A stretch of DNA of 64,000 bases from Tumebacillus permanentifrigoris (GCF_003148565.1 NZ_QGGL01000001.1:243792-307791); one strand, 5' to 3'. Positions 25,893-35,120 are shown, counted from the first letter of the stretch. Program-made: numbers and translations. The notes: generated by a model not told the origin, from the letters alone.

Positions 25893-27079
25893 TGCGTCTC
25901 CTCCTCTTCCTTCTTGGCCAGATTCTCCGAGACCAAGCCGACTCGCGAAACCTCAGAATTGATCGAGATGCTGAACGTCGCTTTTTCCAATTCTGCGTAC
26001 CAGTTCTTGCTGTACTTTTCCTTCCACAAGCGCGGATACCTCCGGGCGATGACCAACCCGAGCGCACCCGAATCGGACTGGCGTTCCTTCATGGTTTGAA
26101 TCGCCGCGAGAATCCCATCGCGAATGTTGTTGTCGATCTCCCCCTCTAGTTGTTGCACATTCTCCGTTCGGCCAAAGTCGTGCTCGCCGAACACTTCGAG
26201 GATCGTGCACAGCGCTTGGACCTCGATGTCGAAGTGCAGATGATCTTGTTCAAAACTGGGCTTGATCTTGGACTTGCCCTTGTAGAGGTTGATTGATAGT
26301 TTTCCAAACGGCTTGGTATCGAGGGTTGTCACATAGGGCTGGAATTTTTGCCGCACCCAATGCACGCCTTTGGCAGCATCCTTGGTGATCACACCGACCA
26401 GTTTGTCATCGTGGAATTGTGCGTACCCTTTGAATTCAATTTCCTTGTTGTGCTCATTGCCTTTGACGGTTTCGACCGGAGCCATGAACGGGAGGAGCGG
26501 GTCCGTTCCTTTTTGACTCAACTCTTGCGCGACATCCTTCAAATTGACTTGGATCAAGACATCCGATTGCAAGATTTCACGCATCGTTTCCGCCGAGAAG
26601 CGCTCGAAGTTCGGCTGTGCTGTGAGCAGGTCATACCCCTTGCCTTTGGCGATCACGATGTTTGAAGTCAGTCGGTTCTCCGGCACGCGGGCGATGACAT
26701 CAAACACATCGCGCATCCCTTGCTTGGCCAATTCTTCCCCGATCACCAAGACGCGTCGGTGACCAAAAAACAATTGGCGCGACAACCGCGCCTGTTGCTT
26801 GGAGTTGGCTTCTCGCACCGTGCGGCCCACTTCGGTATCAACATAAAAACTTCGCGGTCCGCTCGTCCCTCCACCCCCGCCGTTCGATCCCCCCATCTGA
26901 CCTGGCAACGCCATCTGGCAGGTGATGCGAATGCGTCCATCCGGCTCCAGATCAAACGCACTGGAGACGACAATGGCAATATCATTGATTTCCGTCCGAT
27001 CCCAACATCCGCTAGAGGTGATGGTCATGCCTAGCAACACCAGAACCAGTAGCAGCACCTTCAGACCTGCGGTGCTCAT
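25889..27079 (-). CDS. Spore germination lipoprotein, Ger(x)C family
   Basis: This 396-residue GerAC-type protein has a lipoprotein signal with lipobox SSGC and the family hallmark CWDRTEINDIAIV right after it. The N-terminal domain covers about residues 25-200 and the conserved C-terminal domain about 215-385. The C subunit is anchored on the outer face of the spore inner membrane with the A and B subunits. A Gly/Ser loop (MGGSNGGGGGTSG near residues 60-75) is unusual for this region. It overlaps the A-subunit gene by ATGA and the small gene by TTGA, so the unit is tightly coupled. Confidence 0.93.
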   Translation of the reverse strand: MSTAGLKVLLLVLVLLGMTITSSGCWDRTEINDIAIVVSSAFDLEPDGRIRITCQMALPGQMGGSNGGGGGTSGPRSFYVDTEVGRTVREANSKQQARLSRQLFFGHRRVLVIGEELAKQGMRDVFDVIARVPENRLTSNIVIAKGKGYDLLTAQPNFERFSAETMREILQSDVLIQVNLKDVAQELSQKGTDPLLPFMAPVETVKGNEHNKEIEFKGYAQFHDDKLVGVITKDAAKGVHWVRQKFQPYVTTLDTKPFGKLSINLYKGKSKIKPSFEQDHLHFDIEVQALCTILEVFGEHDFGRTENVQQLEGEIDNNIRDGILAAIQTMKERQSDSGALGLVIARRYPRLWKEKYSKNWYAELEKATFSISINSEVSRVGLVSENLAKKEEEETH

Positions 27080-28746
27080 GACGTCCCCTCCTCACTCGGA
27101 TGCTTGATCCCGATGCCTTTCTGTCCAAGCCCGGTGTCCAGATCCTCGATCATAGCTGCTCCCGCCCGGCGCGTGTCTTTGATCGCGAGGAACGAGGGTC
27201 GCTTGGCCATCTCTGTCCAAGGCGCGCGGATCAACACATCCTTCAAGTCGGAACTGGAGAGCGGGCCCGTCGGCGATAAGTACGGAATGCCAAACGATCG
27301 CAAGTTGGCCATATGCCCAAGGATCAACATCACGCCAACCATGATCCCATACATGCCAAACATCGCCGAGAGGATCATCAACGGGAAGCGCAACATCCGA
27401 AAGGCGATGGCGGCGTTGTAGCGCGGGATCGTGAACGAGGCGATCCCGGTGAGCGAGACGATGATCACCATCGGTGCCGACACGATCCCGGCCTGCACCG
27501 CCGCTTGCCCAACCACGAGCGCACCGAGGATCGAGACCGCCTGTCCAACCGTCTTGGGCAACCGAACCCCTGCCTCGCGCAGCGCTTCGAAGGCCACCTC
27601 CATGATGAACGCTTCCACGACCGCTGGGAATGGAATCGTCTCGCGAGCAGCGGCTACCGAGAGGAGCAGGGTCGTGGGAAACATGGTCTGGTGAAACGTC
27701 GATATCGCAATGTACAGGGCGGGCAACAACAAGGCGATGAACAGTAACATATAGCGCAACCAGCGGATCAGCGTCGCCATCTGGAAGCGTTCGTAGTAGT
27801 CCTCATTGGCCTGTAAAAGTTGCCAGAACGTCGTCGGCACGATCAGGACAAATGGCGTACCGTCCACAAAGATCGCGACGCGCCCCTCGAGCAGTGCCGC
27901 CGCGATGGTGTCCGGGCGCTCGGAATACTGCACTTGTGGGAAGGGGGAGTAGGTGCTGTCTTGGATCAATTCCTCGATATAGCCCGACTCCAGCACGCCG
28001 TCGATCTGGATCTTCTTGATCCGCCCGATCACTTCGTCCACAGTCGCAGGGTCGACGACCCCCTCTAGGTACGCGATGGCGATGCTGGTGTTGGAATGTT
28101 TGCCGACGACGAGCGGTTGCATTTTCAAGCGTGGGGTCTTGAGCTTGCGGCGCAGCATCGAGGTGTTCGTGCGCAAGTTTTCAATAAAGCCTTCCCGCGG
28201 TCCGCGCACGACCGCCTCAGATTCTGGCTCGTTGATCGAGCGCATCTTGGCCCCGCGCAAACTCAACAGGATCGCCTGCCGTTCCCCCTCGATCAGGATG
28301 CCGGTATCCCCGGACAGCACCGCCAACACGAGCTCTCGGTAGTTCTCAACCATTGCAGTTTGCGCCGCTGGCACGGAACGCTCCGCCAGTTGCGAGGCAT
28401 CAACCATCCCCCCTTCGTCGATCATCAGCGCCTGCAACGCGCGATCGACCTCCGCCGAGTTGATCAGGCCGTCGATAAAAATGGCCCGTGCCGGACGGGA
28501 CGTTTCAATTTGAAACGGACGTATCACGAAATCCGAGCAGTCCGCAAACAACTCGTTGAGGAACGTAAGGTTTTGCTGCAGGGACGAGGCGATTGATACT
28601 TCCCCAAGCTGCTCCACATAGGGACGGTTGAGATTCTCCAACGACTCCGACATGTCATCGCTCACAGGCGTCCGTTCGTGGCGCATCTCCTCCGGTGGAT
28701 TTTTTGCTTGCGATGATTTGCGCCCCTTGCGGAATCGTCGATACAT
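27076..28746 (-). CDS. Spore germination protein, GerAA family
   Basis: This 556-residue A subunit of a germinant receptor starts at ATG 28746 after AGGAGGTG. Residues 1-45 are a charged tail. The soluble N-terminal region (about 60-310) contains VIRPFQIETSRPARAIFIDGL. The membrane region (about 310-480) includes the family motifs PFVLIVPTTFWQLLQANEDYYERF and PFPAVVEAFIMEVAFEALREAG. The C-terminal tail ends GIGIKHPSEEGTS. It heads a four-gene operon ordered A, C, small membrane gene, B, with stop-start overlaps. A -10-like CATACTA lies upstream, but a forespore (SigG) promoter cannot be confirmed by eye. Confidence 0.94.
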   Translation of the reverse strand: MYRRFRKGRKSSQAKNPPEEMRHERTPVSDDMSESLENLNRPYVEQLGEVSIASSLQQNLTFLNELFADCSDFVIRPFQIETSRPARAIFIDGLINSAEVDRALQALMIDEGGMVDASQLAERSVPAAQTAMVENYRELVLAVLSGDTGILIEGERQAILLSLRGAKMRSINEPESEAVVRGPREGFIENLRTNTSMLRRKLKTPRLKMQPLVVGKHSNTSIAIAYLEGVVDPATVDEVIGRIKKIQIDGVLESGYIEELIQDSTYSPFPQVQYSERPDTIAAALLEGRVAIFVDGTPFVLIVPTTFWQLLQANEDYYERFQMATLIRWLRYMLLFIALLLPALYIAISTFHQTMFPTTLLLSVAAARETIPFPAVVEAFIMEVAFEALREAGVRLPKTVGQAVSILGALVVGQAAVQAGIVSAPMVIIVSLTGIASFTIPRYNAAIAFRMLRFPLMILSAMFGMYGIMVGVMLILGHMANLRSFGIPYLSPTGPLSSSDLKDVLIRAPWTEMAKRPSFLAIKDTRRAGAAMIEDLDTGLGQKGIGIKHPSEEGTS

Positions 28747-28795
28747 GGGAACACCTCCTATGACTGGTAAGAGGTAGTATGTGTTGGCACGCAAT

Positions 28796-28830
28796 AAAAA
28801 ACCCCTTTCCGGTGAGTGGAAAGGGGTTTT
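28796..28830. terminator. Terminator after DUF423 gene
   Basis: AAAACCCCTTTCC pairs with GGAAAGGGGTTTT around a short loop. Confidence 0.88.
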
Positions 28831-28838
28831 CAGTTTCC

Positions 28839-29222
28839 TTAGCGAGCGCTGCGAGCAGCCGCGAGAGCAACCAAGGCCCATGCGACGAGGAAGCAAACGC
28901 CACCCAGCGGTGTGACCGCCCCAAGAATGGTGATGTTGGTGACCGCCAAGACATACAAGGAACCAGAGAACAGCAAGATCCCGGCAAAAAACAGCCAGCC
29001 TGCCACGTTCAACAGCTTGGTCTGCTTGGCAAACTTGTCGGCAAGCAGCGCGATCAACAAGATCGCAAAGCCGTGGATCATGTGGTAGTGGACGCCGGTT
29101 TCGAACGTGGATTGCAAATTGTTCTCCAGCAACACCGGCTTGAGCGCATGGGCACCGAACGCGCCGATCGCAACAGAAAGCAGCATCAAGATACTGCCGA
29201 GGATTGTAAATTTCCGAGTCAT
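28839..29222 (-). CDS. DUF423 membrane protein (YwdK-like)
   Basis: This 127-residue protein has four membrane helices. It shows the DUF423 signature near the N-terminus (AIGAFGAHAL) and VHYHMIHGFAILLIALL in the second helix. The third and fourth helices are WLFFAGILLFSGSLYVLAV and LGAVTPLGGVCFLVAWALVAL. Function is unknown across the family. It is a single-gene unit upstream of, and separated by a terminator from, the germination operon. Confidence 0.92.
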   Translation of the reverse strand: MTRKFTILGSILMLLSVAIGAFGAHALKPVLLENNLQSTFETGVHYHMIHGFAILLIALLADKFAKQTKLLNVAGWLFFAGILLFSGSLYVLAVTNITILGAVTPLGGVCFLVAWALVALAAARSAR

Positions 29223-29280
29223 GACAACCAGTCCTCACTTTTGTAGAGTCTATCGCACCTATCATAGCAGATTCTCACAG

Positions 29281-29309
29281 AAAAAAAGCAACCTTGCGCA
29301 GGTTGCTTA
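29281..29309 (-). terminator. Terminator after sulfurtransferase-TOPRIM gene pair
   Basis: On the minus strand GCAACCTG pairs with AGGTTGC and is followed by seven T residues. Confidence 0.85.
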
Positions 29310-29323
29310 TGACAGTTGTGTAG

Positions 29324-29680
29324 CTAGGGAAGCTTCGGCAACAGCTCCGCACGCACCTCGAAGTGTACACGATGCAGGATCTCTGCGAGGTGCTCCAGCG
29401 GGGTCGTCGCGACTTCGCGGTAGAGGCGGCGGGTGTAGAGATGCCGGGCGTTTGGGAGTTCGCGCTTGAGGATACTGCGCAGTTTGTTGCCGGGATCATC
29501 GGCGTCGACGAGAACATAGACGTCCTCCTCGTCGGCGAGCGGCCAGATCAACGCCTCCAGTTTGTCGTCGCTCATCGTCCCATAGGTGAGGATGAACTCG
29601 ACAGGTTCGGTGAGGACTTGGAGCAAGCGCTGACGGTCGGTCTTGCCTTCGACGATCAAGATCTTCGGCGGGTGTGACAT
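29324..29680 (-). CDS. Stand-alone TOPRIM domain protein
   Basis: This 118-residue protein is little more than a TOPRIM fold. The glutamate motif is ILIVEGKTDRQRL (E near residue 11) and the acidic motif is VYVLVDADDPGNKLR. This places it with the small primase-like or RNase M5-like TOPRIM proteins of Bacillota (YusF type). ATG 29680 lies five bases after the stop of the sulfurtransferase gene, with the GGGCGAG ribosome binding site inside that gene. A nucleic-acid role is likely; the substrate is unknown. Confidence 0.8.
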   Translation of the reverse strand: MSHPPKILIVEGKTDRQRLLQVLTEPVEFILTYGTMSDDKLEALIWPLADEEDVYVLVDADDPGNKLRSILKRELPNARHLYTRRLYREVATTPLEHLAEILHRVHFEVRAELLPKLP

Positions 29681-29685
29681 CGGCG

Positions 29686-30528
29686 TCACTCGCCCTGTTT
29701 CGTGCCGATCGGGTTCTCCGGGTAGGAGCACCAGTCGCTCCAACTGCCGGCGTAGAGTTTGACGTTCTGGAAGCCGGCCTCGCGCAGCGCGAGGATGTTC
29801 GGCGTCGCCGTCACACCCGAACCGCAGTAGACGATGATCTCATCGTCTGGGTTGAGGTCTTCGAAGCGAGCGCGTTGTTGTTCCGCCTGTTTCCAAGACC
29901 CCTCCTCCGTCAAGCTGTCCTTCCAGAAATGGTTGATCGCGGACGGGATGTGCCCTGCGACCGGATCGATCGGTTCTTCGAGTCCGAGGTACCGGCGTTC
30001 CTCGCGCGCGTCAATCAACGTGACGCCCGGCTGGCCGAGGCGTTTTTTCACCTCGTCGATGTGGTAGACGTGGGTGTGCTGGATCGACGGCGTGAAAGTC
30101 TTGGGCGTGGCGTGCGGCAGTTCGGAGGTAGTCGGGTGTCCGGCGTGCTTCCAGTGCGTGTAGGAACTCTCAAGGACCACGGTCTTGTCGTGCCCGAGGT
30201 ACTGGAGCAACCACCAGAGACGAGCGGCCATCGCGCCGCCTTGGTCATCGTAGGCGACGACGGTCGTCTGCGCATCGATGCCGATGCCGCCGAGCTTCGC
30301 CGCCAGTTCGTCGAGATTCGGGAGCGGATGGCGTCCGCCGTGGGCCTCGACTTTGGCGGAGAGGTCCTGTTCAAGGTCACAGTAGAACGCGCCTGGGATG
30401 TGGTCTTGCAGATACGCTTCGCGACCGGCGTGCGGTTGGCCGAGGACAAAGCGGCAATCGAGAATCTTCACGTTCGGGTTGCTGAGGTTTTCAGCGAGCT
30501 CGTGCAAGGACATGAGATGCGAAGACAT
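29686..30528 (-). CDS. sseA: Sulfurtransferase (two rhodanese domains, SseA-like)
   Basis: This 280-residue protein has an N-terminal inactive rhodanese domain (about 10-140, with ILDCRFVLG) and a C-terminal active one (about 160-275) whose cysteine lies in VYCGSGVTA near residue 241. The CGSGVTA loop is typical of mercaptopyruvate/thiosulfate sulfurtransferases. It transfers sulfane sulfur to thiol acceptors in the cytoplasm. ATG 30528 follows GGGGGAG; an in-frame start at 30573 lacks a ribosome binding site. It is co-transcribed with the TOPRIM mini-protein gene. Confidence 0.92.
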   Translation of the reverse strand: MSSHLMSLHELAENLSNPNVKILDCRFVLGQPHAGREAYLQDHIPGAFYCDLEQDLSAKVEAHGGRHPLPNLDELAAKLGGIGIDAQTTVVAYDDQGGAMAARLWWLLQYLGHDKTVVLESSYTHWKHAGHPTTSELPHATPKTFTPSIQHTHVYHIDEVKKRLGQPGVTLIDAREERRYLGLEEPIDPVAGHIPSAINHFWKDSLTEEGSWKQAEQQRARFEDLNPDDEIIVYCGSGVTATPNILALREAGFQNVKLYAGSWSDWCSYPENPIGTKQGE

Positions 30529-30605
30529 GGGTTGATCACTCCCCCGTTGGGTTTGTTTTTTCCATTGTCTCACATCCGGTCGTTACGGAAAAGGGAACGG
30601 CACGC

Positions 30606-30636
30606 AAAAAACACCCGGCGCACTGGCGGGTGTTTG
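30606..30636 (-). terminator. Terminator after HhH protein gene
   Basis: CACCCG and CGGGTG pair around a short loop, and on the minus strand the stem is followed by a T run. Confidence 0.8.
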
Positions 30637-30641
30637 AGGAA

Positions 30642-31433
30642 TTACAAGGTGACATACGGGCGAATGCGGTTGGCGACGTGCGGTCGGAGGCCGATGGCGT
30701 CCACGAATTGCTCGATCGAGGTGAAGTGGCCTTGGGTCTCCCGAATGCTGACCGCCCGCATCCCCAACATCTGTCCGAGGCCTGGCACCCCGCCGATCTC
30801 CCCGGCGCTGGCGGTGTTCAGGTTGATGATCTGGTGGTTGGGAACTTGTGCCTGCAACCCGCGCTGGCCGTTGTCCTCCACATCCTCCAGCACAAATTCA
30901 TCGACCCGCTGCGTCAACGTGCGCGGCGGCAACACCGGAGCCGGTTCCTCTGCCATCGTGTCAGGCGGCGCGACTGCAGGAGGTAGTTCAGGGGGGAGAT
31001 CAGGTTCCGTTGCCAAAACCACAGGGATTTCGGCGGCGGGAACGTCCGCTGCGGGAGGTTTCGGTTGCACGCGGGTTGCAGGAGCGGCTTCTTGATCCTG
31101 TTGGATCAACTCTTGCAGGGCTTGATACTTGCGCAACTTCTGCTCCAACTCCGCGTTGACGTGTGCGAGGTACTTCGGACGCGCGAGAAAGGCATGGACG
31201 ATACTCGCCAGACCTAGCACCAGCACCGCGAGCGCATCGAGCAGTCGAGCGCTGTCCTGCAAGACGAGCAACAGCACCACCGGGGTCGCATACACGGCAC
31301 CTGCCAACCACCATGCCGGACGTTTCGCCTTTGAGCCGATGTAGAGAAACGCCACCCAGTTCAACACAAATGTAAATGTCCATAGAATCCATAGGGAGTG
31401 CTTCCAGACAGATCCGTTTTGTTTGTCGGTCAT
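30642..31433 (-). CDS. Membrane protein with C-terminal helix-hairpin-helix (ComEA-like) domain
   Basis: This 263-residue protein has three N-terminal hydrophobic segments (about 10-35, 40-58 and 63-85), a short coiled coil (AELEQKLRKYQALQELIQQD), a Pro/Ala/Glu-rich linker (about 115-190), and a helix-hairpin-helix domain at about 200-263 (INLNTASAGEIGGVPGLGQ, ending RPHVANRIRPYVTL). That domain matches the ComEA-type DNA-binding repeat. The layout differs from ComEA, which has one membrane anchor. ATG 31433 follows AGGTGG. Binding of DNA at the membrane is an inference. Confidence 0.75.
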   Translation of the reverse strand: MTDKQNGSVWKHSLWILWTFTFVLNWVAFLYIGSKAKRPAWWLAGAVYATPVVLLLVLQDSARLLDALAVLVLGLASIVHAFLARPKYLAHVNAELEQKLRKYQALQELIQQDQEAAPATRVQPKPPAADVPAAEIPVVLATEPDLPPELPPAVAPPDTMAEEPAPVLPPRTLTQRVDEFVLEDVEDNGQRGLQAQVPNHQIINLNTASAGEIGGVPGLGQMLGMRAVSIRETQGHFTSIEQFVDAIGLRPHVANRIRPYVTL

Positions 31434-31540
31434 AATCCACCTCATGGCTGATACCAGTCAGATATAATTCATTTTCGCATAGTTATGAATGAATTTGAAT
31501 GGTTGATTCGAACCATTTCTCTAGACCTATCGCCACGGTG

Positions 31541-31573
31541 AAAAAAGACCCGTCCCGAGGACAGGTCTTTTCT
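31541..31573 (-). terminator. Terminator after the BmrCD-like transporter genes
   Basis: GACC-GTCC and GGAC-GGTC pair around CGA with one bulge on each side, between A and T runs. Confidence 0.85.
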
Positions 31574-31577
31574 CTTC

Positions 31578-33314
31578 TTACGATGCCACGCCGCCCAGTT
31601 GGAGCAGGAACATCTTGTGGTAGAGCCCTTGCATGGCCAGCAGTTCTTGGTGGGTGCCGCGCTCAACGATCTCCCCACGGTGCAGCACGAGGATCAGATC
31701 GGCGTCTTGGATCGTGGAGAGGCGGTGGGCGATCGCGATGGTGGTGCGGCCCTTGCGCATCTTTTCCAACGCTTCTTGGATCGCTTCCTCCGTCTCCGTA
31801 TCCACGCTCGCCGTCGCTTCGTCGAGCACCAACACTTTCGGGTTCAACGCGATCGTCCGAGCGAACGACAGCAATTGTCGCTGTCCGCTGGAGAACGTTG
31901 CCCCGCGCTCGACCACCGGCTCGTCATAGCCCTTCGGCAGCTTCTGGATGAAGGAGTCCGCTTGCACGAACTGTGCCGCTTCGTAGATCTGCTCCTCGGT
32001 GATCTCGTCGTTGGCGAGCCGGATGTTGCCTTTCACATCCCCGACGAACAGGAACGGATCTTGCAGAACGAGCCCGACCTTTTTGCGCAACTCCTCGTCG
32101 GTGAACGCGGAGAGCGAAGCCCCGTCGATGGAGATTTCCCCTCGGTAGTTCGGGTAGAAACGCATCAGCAAGTTGATGATCGAACTCTTGCCACTCCCCG
32201 TGTGCCCGACCAAGGCGACCGTCTGGCCCGGCTTGGCGGTGAAGGAGATGTTTTTCAAGACGTCGGTCTCCCCGTCATAGGAGAAGGAGACGTTGTTGAA
32301 CTCAATCCATCCATCGCGAACTTCCGGGCTCGACTCGCCCTGCTGCGTCGGTGCCATCCGCTCGTCATCGAGCAATTCAAACACGCGCTCCGCAGAGACC
32401 AAGGCTTGCTGCATCTGCGACAGACGCAACATCATCTGGATCACAGGCTGGAAGAAACGCTCGATGTAGTTGATAAATGCGTACAGCACCCCGACTTCCA
32501 CGACGCTGTGCTGCGAGAGGTTGCCGAAAAAGTACAGCACCAGCACGATCGCCAGCAAGTACATCATGTCCATGATCGGACGCAGGAGCAACCCGTTCAA
32601 GCGGATGTTGCGAACATTCGCCATGTAGTGCTCTTGGTTGGTTTCTGAGAAGTCCTTGCGCAGTCGTTGCTCTTGGCGGAACGCTTGGATGATGTTCATG
32701 CCCGAGATCGATTCGTTGAGCTTGGCGTTGAGCTGTGAGAGCTTTTGGCGCGAGATGTGGTAGATCTTGGTGGAGAAGTGGCGGTACAGCCACATGATCC
32801 CCAGCACGACCGGCATGAACAGCAGGCAGTACGACGCCAGCTTCACATCGAGGTAGAACATCATCGCGAACACGCCGACGAGAAATACTGTGTTTTGCAG
32901 GAAAGTCGAGAGCACGCTCACGAACAATTCCTTCACCGCTTCGGTGTCGTTGGTGATCCGCGAGACCAGCGAACCCGCAGGGGTCCGGTCAAAAAATTCG
33001 AGGCCCAAGTGCTGGACTTTGCCGAACACGTCGATGCGCAGTTGTTGCACGATCCATTGGGCGATCTTGTTGAACATCACCAACTGGAAATAATTGAACC
33101 CAGCGGCGGCGATGTGCAGGAGGATGAACCCGACGGCGAGGTAGGTCAGATCGGTCGAGTCAAAGTTCCCCGGTGTCAGGTAATCGTCGATGAAGATCTG
33201 CACCAGTTTCGGGGTCCAGACTTCGGCCATCGTCCCGCACAACAGCAGGAGGAAGGCGATCAATAGGCTTTTACGATGTGGCTTGAGATACGCGGCGAGT
33301 CTGCGAATCACCAT
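31578..33314 (-). CDS. Multidrug ABC exporter half-transporter (BmrD/YheH-like)
   Basis: This 578-residue protein has six membrane helices followed by an ATPase domain. Walker A is GHTGSGKSS, the signature is degenerate (FSSGQ in place of LSGGQ), and Walker B is VLVLDEATASVD with the catalytic glutamate. The partner gene has the opposite pattern, so the pair forms one good and one degenerate ATP site, as in the BmrC/BmrD heterodimer. ATG 33314 lies eight bases after AAGGAGG and overlaps the partner gene by 44 bases. It probably exports drugs or other hydrophobic compounds. Confidence 0.9.
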   Translation of the reverse strand: MVIRRLAAYLKPHRKSLLIAFLLLLCGTMAEVWTPKLVQIFIDDYLTPGNFDSTDLTYLAVGFILLHIAAAGFNYFQLVMFNKIAQWIVQQLRIDVFGKVQHLGLEFFDRTPAGSLVSRITNDTEAVKELFVSVLSTFLQNTVFLVGVFAMMFYLDVKLASYCLLFMPVVLGIMWLYRHFSTKIYHISRQKLSQLNAKLNESISGMNIIQAFRQEQRLRKDFSETNQEHYMANVRNIRLNGLLLRPIMDMMYLLAIVLVLYFFGNLSQHSVVEVGVLYAFINYIERFFQPVIQMMLRLSQMQQALVSAERVFELLDDERMAPTQQGESSPEVRDGWIEFNNVSFSYDGETDVLKNISFTAKPGQTVALVGHTGSGKSSIINLLMRFYPNYRGEISIDGASLSAFTDEELRKKVGLVLQDPFLFVGDVKGNIRLANDEITEEQIYEAAQFVQADSFIQKLPKGYDEPVVERGATFSSGQRQLLSFARTIALNPKVLVLDEATASVDTETEEAIQEALEKMRKGRTTIAIAHRLSTIQDADLILVLHRGEIVERGTHQELLAMQGLYHKMFLLQLGGVAS

Positions 33315-35067
33315 CCGCGACACCTCCTTCGGCTACGAGAGATTCAAGTTGTTGGCGCTGGTACATCGTCGCGTACCAGCCGTTGTCTTCCATCAAGTGA
33401 TCATGTCGACCTTGCTCGACGATCGACCCGTCCTCGAGGACGATGATCTGCTCCGCGTGTTCGATCGCGCTGAGGCGATGTGCGGAGATGAGCGTGGTTT
33501 TGTTTTGTCGGTTGGCTTGCAAGGCATCGAGGATCGCCTGTTCCGTTTTGGCATCGACCGCCGACAGCGAGTCGTCGAGGATCAGCACTTCCGGATTCAA
33601 GAGCAAGGCACGCGCGATCGAGATGCGCTGCTTTTGCCCACCGGACAGGGTGACCCCACGCTCCCCGACCAGCGTCTGGTAGCCTTCGGAGAAGTGCAGG
33701 ATGTCGTCGTGGATGCAGGCGAGCTTCGCCGCAGCCTCCACATCCGCCTGCGAGGCGCTCGGGTTGCCAAATGCGATATTCTCAGCGATCGTCGCGGAGA
33801 ACAGGAAGTGATCCTGTGGCACATACCCGACCGCCGAACGCAAGGAACTGAGCGTGGTGTCGTAGATCGAGGTGCCGCCGATCTTGATGTCACCGTCGGT
33901 GATGTCGAACTCGCGGAGCAGGAGTTTCAGCAGGGTCGTCTTGCCTGCACCGGTTTTGCCGACGATGCCGAGCGTCTGCCCGCGTTGGAGCGCGATGTGG
34001 AGATCCCGTAACACCGGGGTTTCTTTTTCCGGGTAGGTGAACGATTGAATCTCGTAGCGAAGTTCGCCGCTCGGGATCGCTTCTGTCGCACCCGCTTGGT
34101 TGACGACGGTAGCCTTGACGTTCAGCAGCGCATCGACGCGGTCGTAGGAAGCCCGGCCCCGCTCGACGATGTTGAACAGCCAGCCGAACGCCAGCATCGG
34201 CCAGATCAGGTGGCCGAGCAAGATCGTGAACTGCGTCAGTTCACCGATCGAGATCTCTCCGTTCACGACATAGCGGGCGCCGATGCCGATCGAGAGCAGG
34301 TAGGAGCAACCGACAACGAGCAGAATCGTCGGGTCAAAAAGCGCGTCGACGCGCGCCACGCGGATGTTTTTGTCCACCACGTCATCGGAAAGGCGTTTGA
34401 AGTCGTCCTTCTCCGCTTGTTCTTGCCCGAATGCCTTGACCACGCGCACGCCGGAGATGTTCTCCTGAACTTTGTCGTTGATCGTGGAGAACGCTTCCTG
34501 GGCGAGATGGAAGCGCTCGTGAAGCATGTTGCCATAGCGCGAGGTCGCCCACGCCATGAACGGCATCGGGAGCAGGGCGAACAGGGTGAGTTTCCATGAG
34601 ATCGTCGTCGCCATCGTCAGGATGACGATGCCGCCCAGCGAGATCGAGTCCACCAGCGTGAGCACGCCATCCCCCGCCGTCAGTTCGATGGCGGAGATGT
34701 CGTTGGTGGCATGGGCCATCAGGTCACCTGTGCGGCGCTGGTGGAAAAATTGCGGCGACATCTTGGTGAAGTGTTCGTACAGTCGGTTGCGCAGCAGTCG
34801 CGCCAACCGCGAGGAAGCTCCAAATAAGTAGATGCGCCAGAGGTAGCGTAGACAATAGATGACCAGCGCCACCCCTACGATCGCTCCCGCCCACTTCATG
34901 AGGTTGTCGGACGTCAGCGTCCGGTCTTTGATCCCGTCGACGATCACGCCGATCACATACGGCGGGATCATCTCCAACACCGCGACACACAGCAAGGTCG
35001 CGATGCCGATCGAGTACGCCCGCTTTTCGTGCTTGAAATACCAAAGCAAGTCGAGAAAAATCTTCAT
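33271..35067 (-). CDS. Multidrug ABC exporter half-transporter (BmrC/YheI-like)
   Basis: This 598-residue half-transporter starts at ATG 35067 after AAGGAGG (MKIFLDLLWYFKHEKRAYS). Six membrane helices fill about residues 1-320. The ATPase domain has Walker A GKTGAGKTT and an intact LSGGQ signature, but Walker B reads LILDDSLSAVD, with aspartate where the catalytic glutamate should be. This is the known feature of the BmrC-type subunit of asymmetric heterodimers. The gene follows a leader peptide and two hairpins, and expression is probably controlled by attenuation when ribosomes are stressed. Confidence 0.9.
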   Translation of the reverse strand: MKIFLDLLWYFKHEKRAYSIGIATLLCVAVLEMIPPYVIGVIVDGIKDRTLTSDNLMKWAGAIVGVALVIYCLRYLWRIYLFGASSRLARLLRNRLYEHFTKMSPQFFHQRRTGDLMAHATNDISAIELTAGDGVLTLVDSISLGGIVILTMATTISWKLTLFALLPMPFMAWATSRYGNMLHERFHLAQEAFSTINDKVQENISGVRVVKAFGQEQAEKDDFKRLSDDVVDKNIRVARVDALFDPTILLVVGCSYLLSIGIGARYVVNGEISIGELTQFTILLGHLIWPMLAFGWLFNIVERGRASYDRVDALLNVKATVVNQAGATEAIPSGELRYEIQSFTYPEKETPVLRDLHIALQRGQTLGIVGKTGAGKTTLLKLLLREFDITDGDIKIGGTSIYDTTLSSLRSAVGYVPQDHFLFSATIAENIAFGNPSASQADVEAAAKLACIHDDILHFSEGYQTLVGERGVTLSGGQKQRISIARALLLNPEVLILDDSLSAVDAKTEQAILDALQANRQNKTTLISAHRLSAIEHAEQIIVLEDGSIVEQGRHDHLMEDNGWYATMYQRQQLESLVAEGGVADGDSQTRRVSQATS

Positions 35068-35120
35068 GAGTTCCTCCTTCTCCAGTTCCGATCCCAAAAT
35101 ATGGATGGTACAAAAACACA

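Noticed and set aside
28747-29265. Long N-terminal extension of the GerAA protein
   Set aside because: It would run through the DUF423 gene in another frame and through a terminator. ATG 28746 has AGGAGGTG and gives the normal family length.
29674-31095. Plus-strand frame of 473 codons over sseA and the HhH gene
   Set aside because: It spans two minus-strand genes and the terminator between them and has no start signal.
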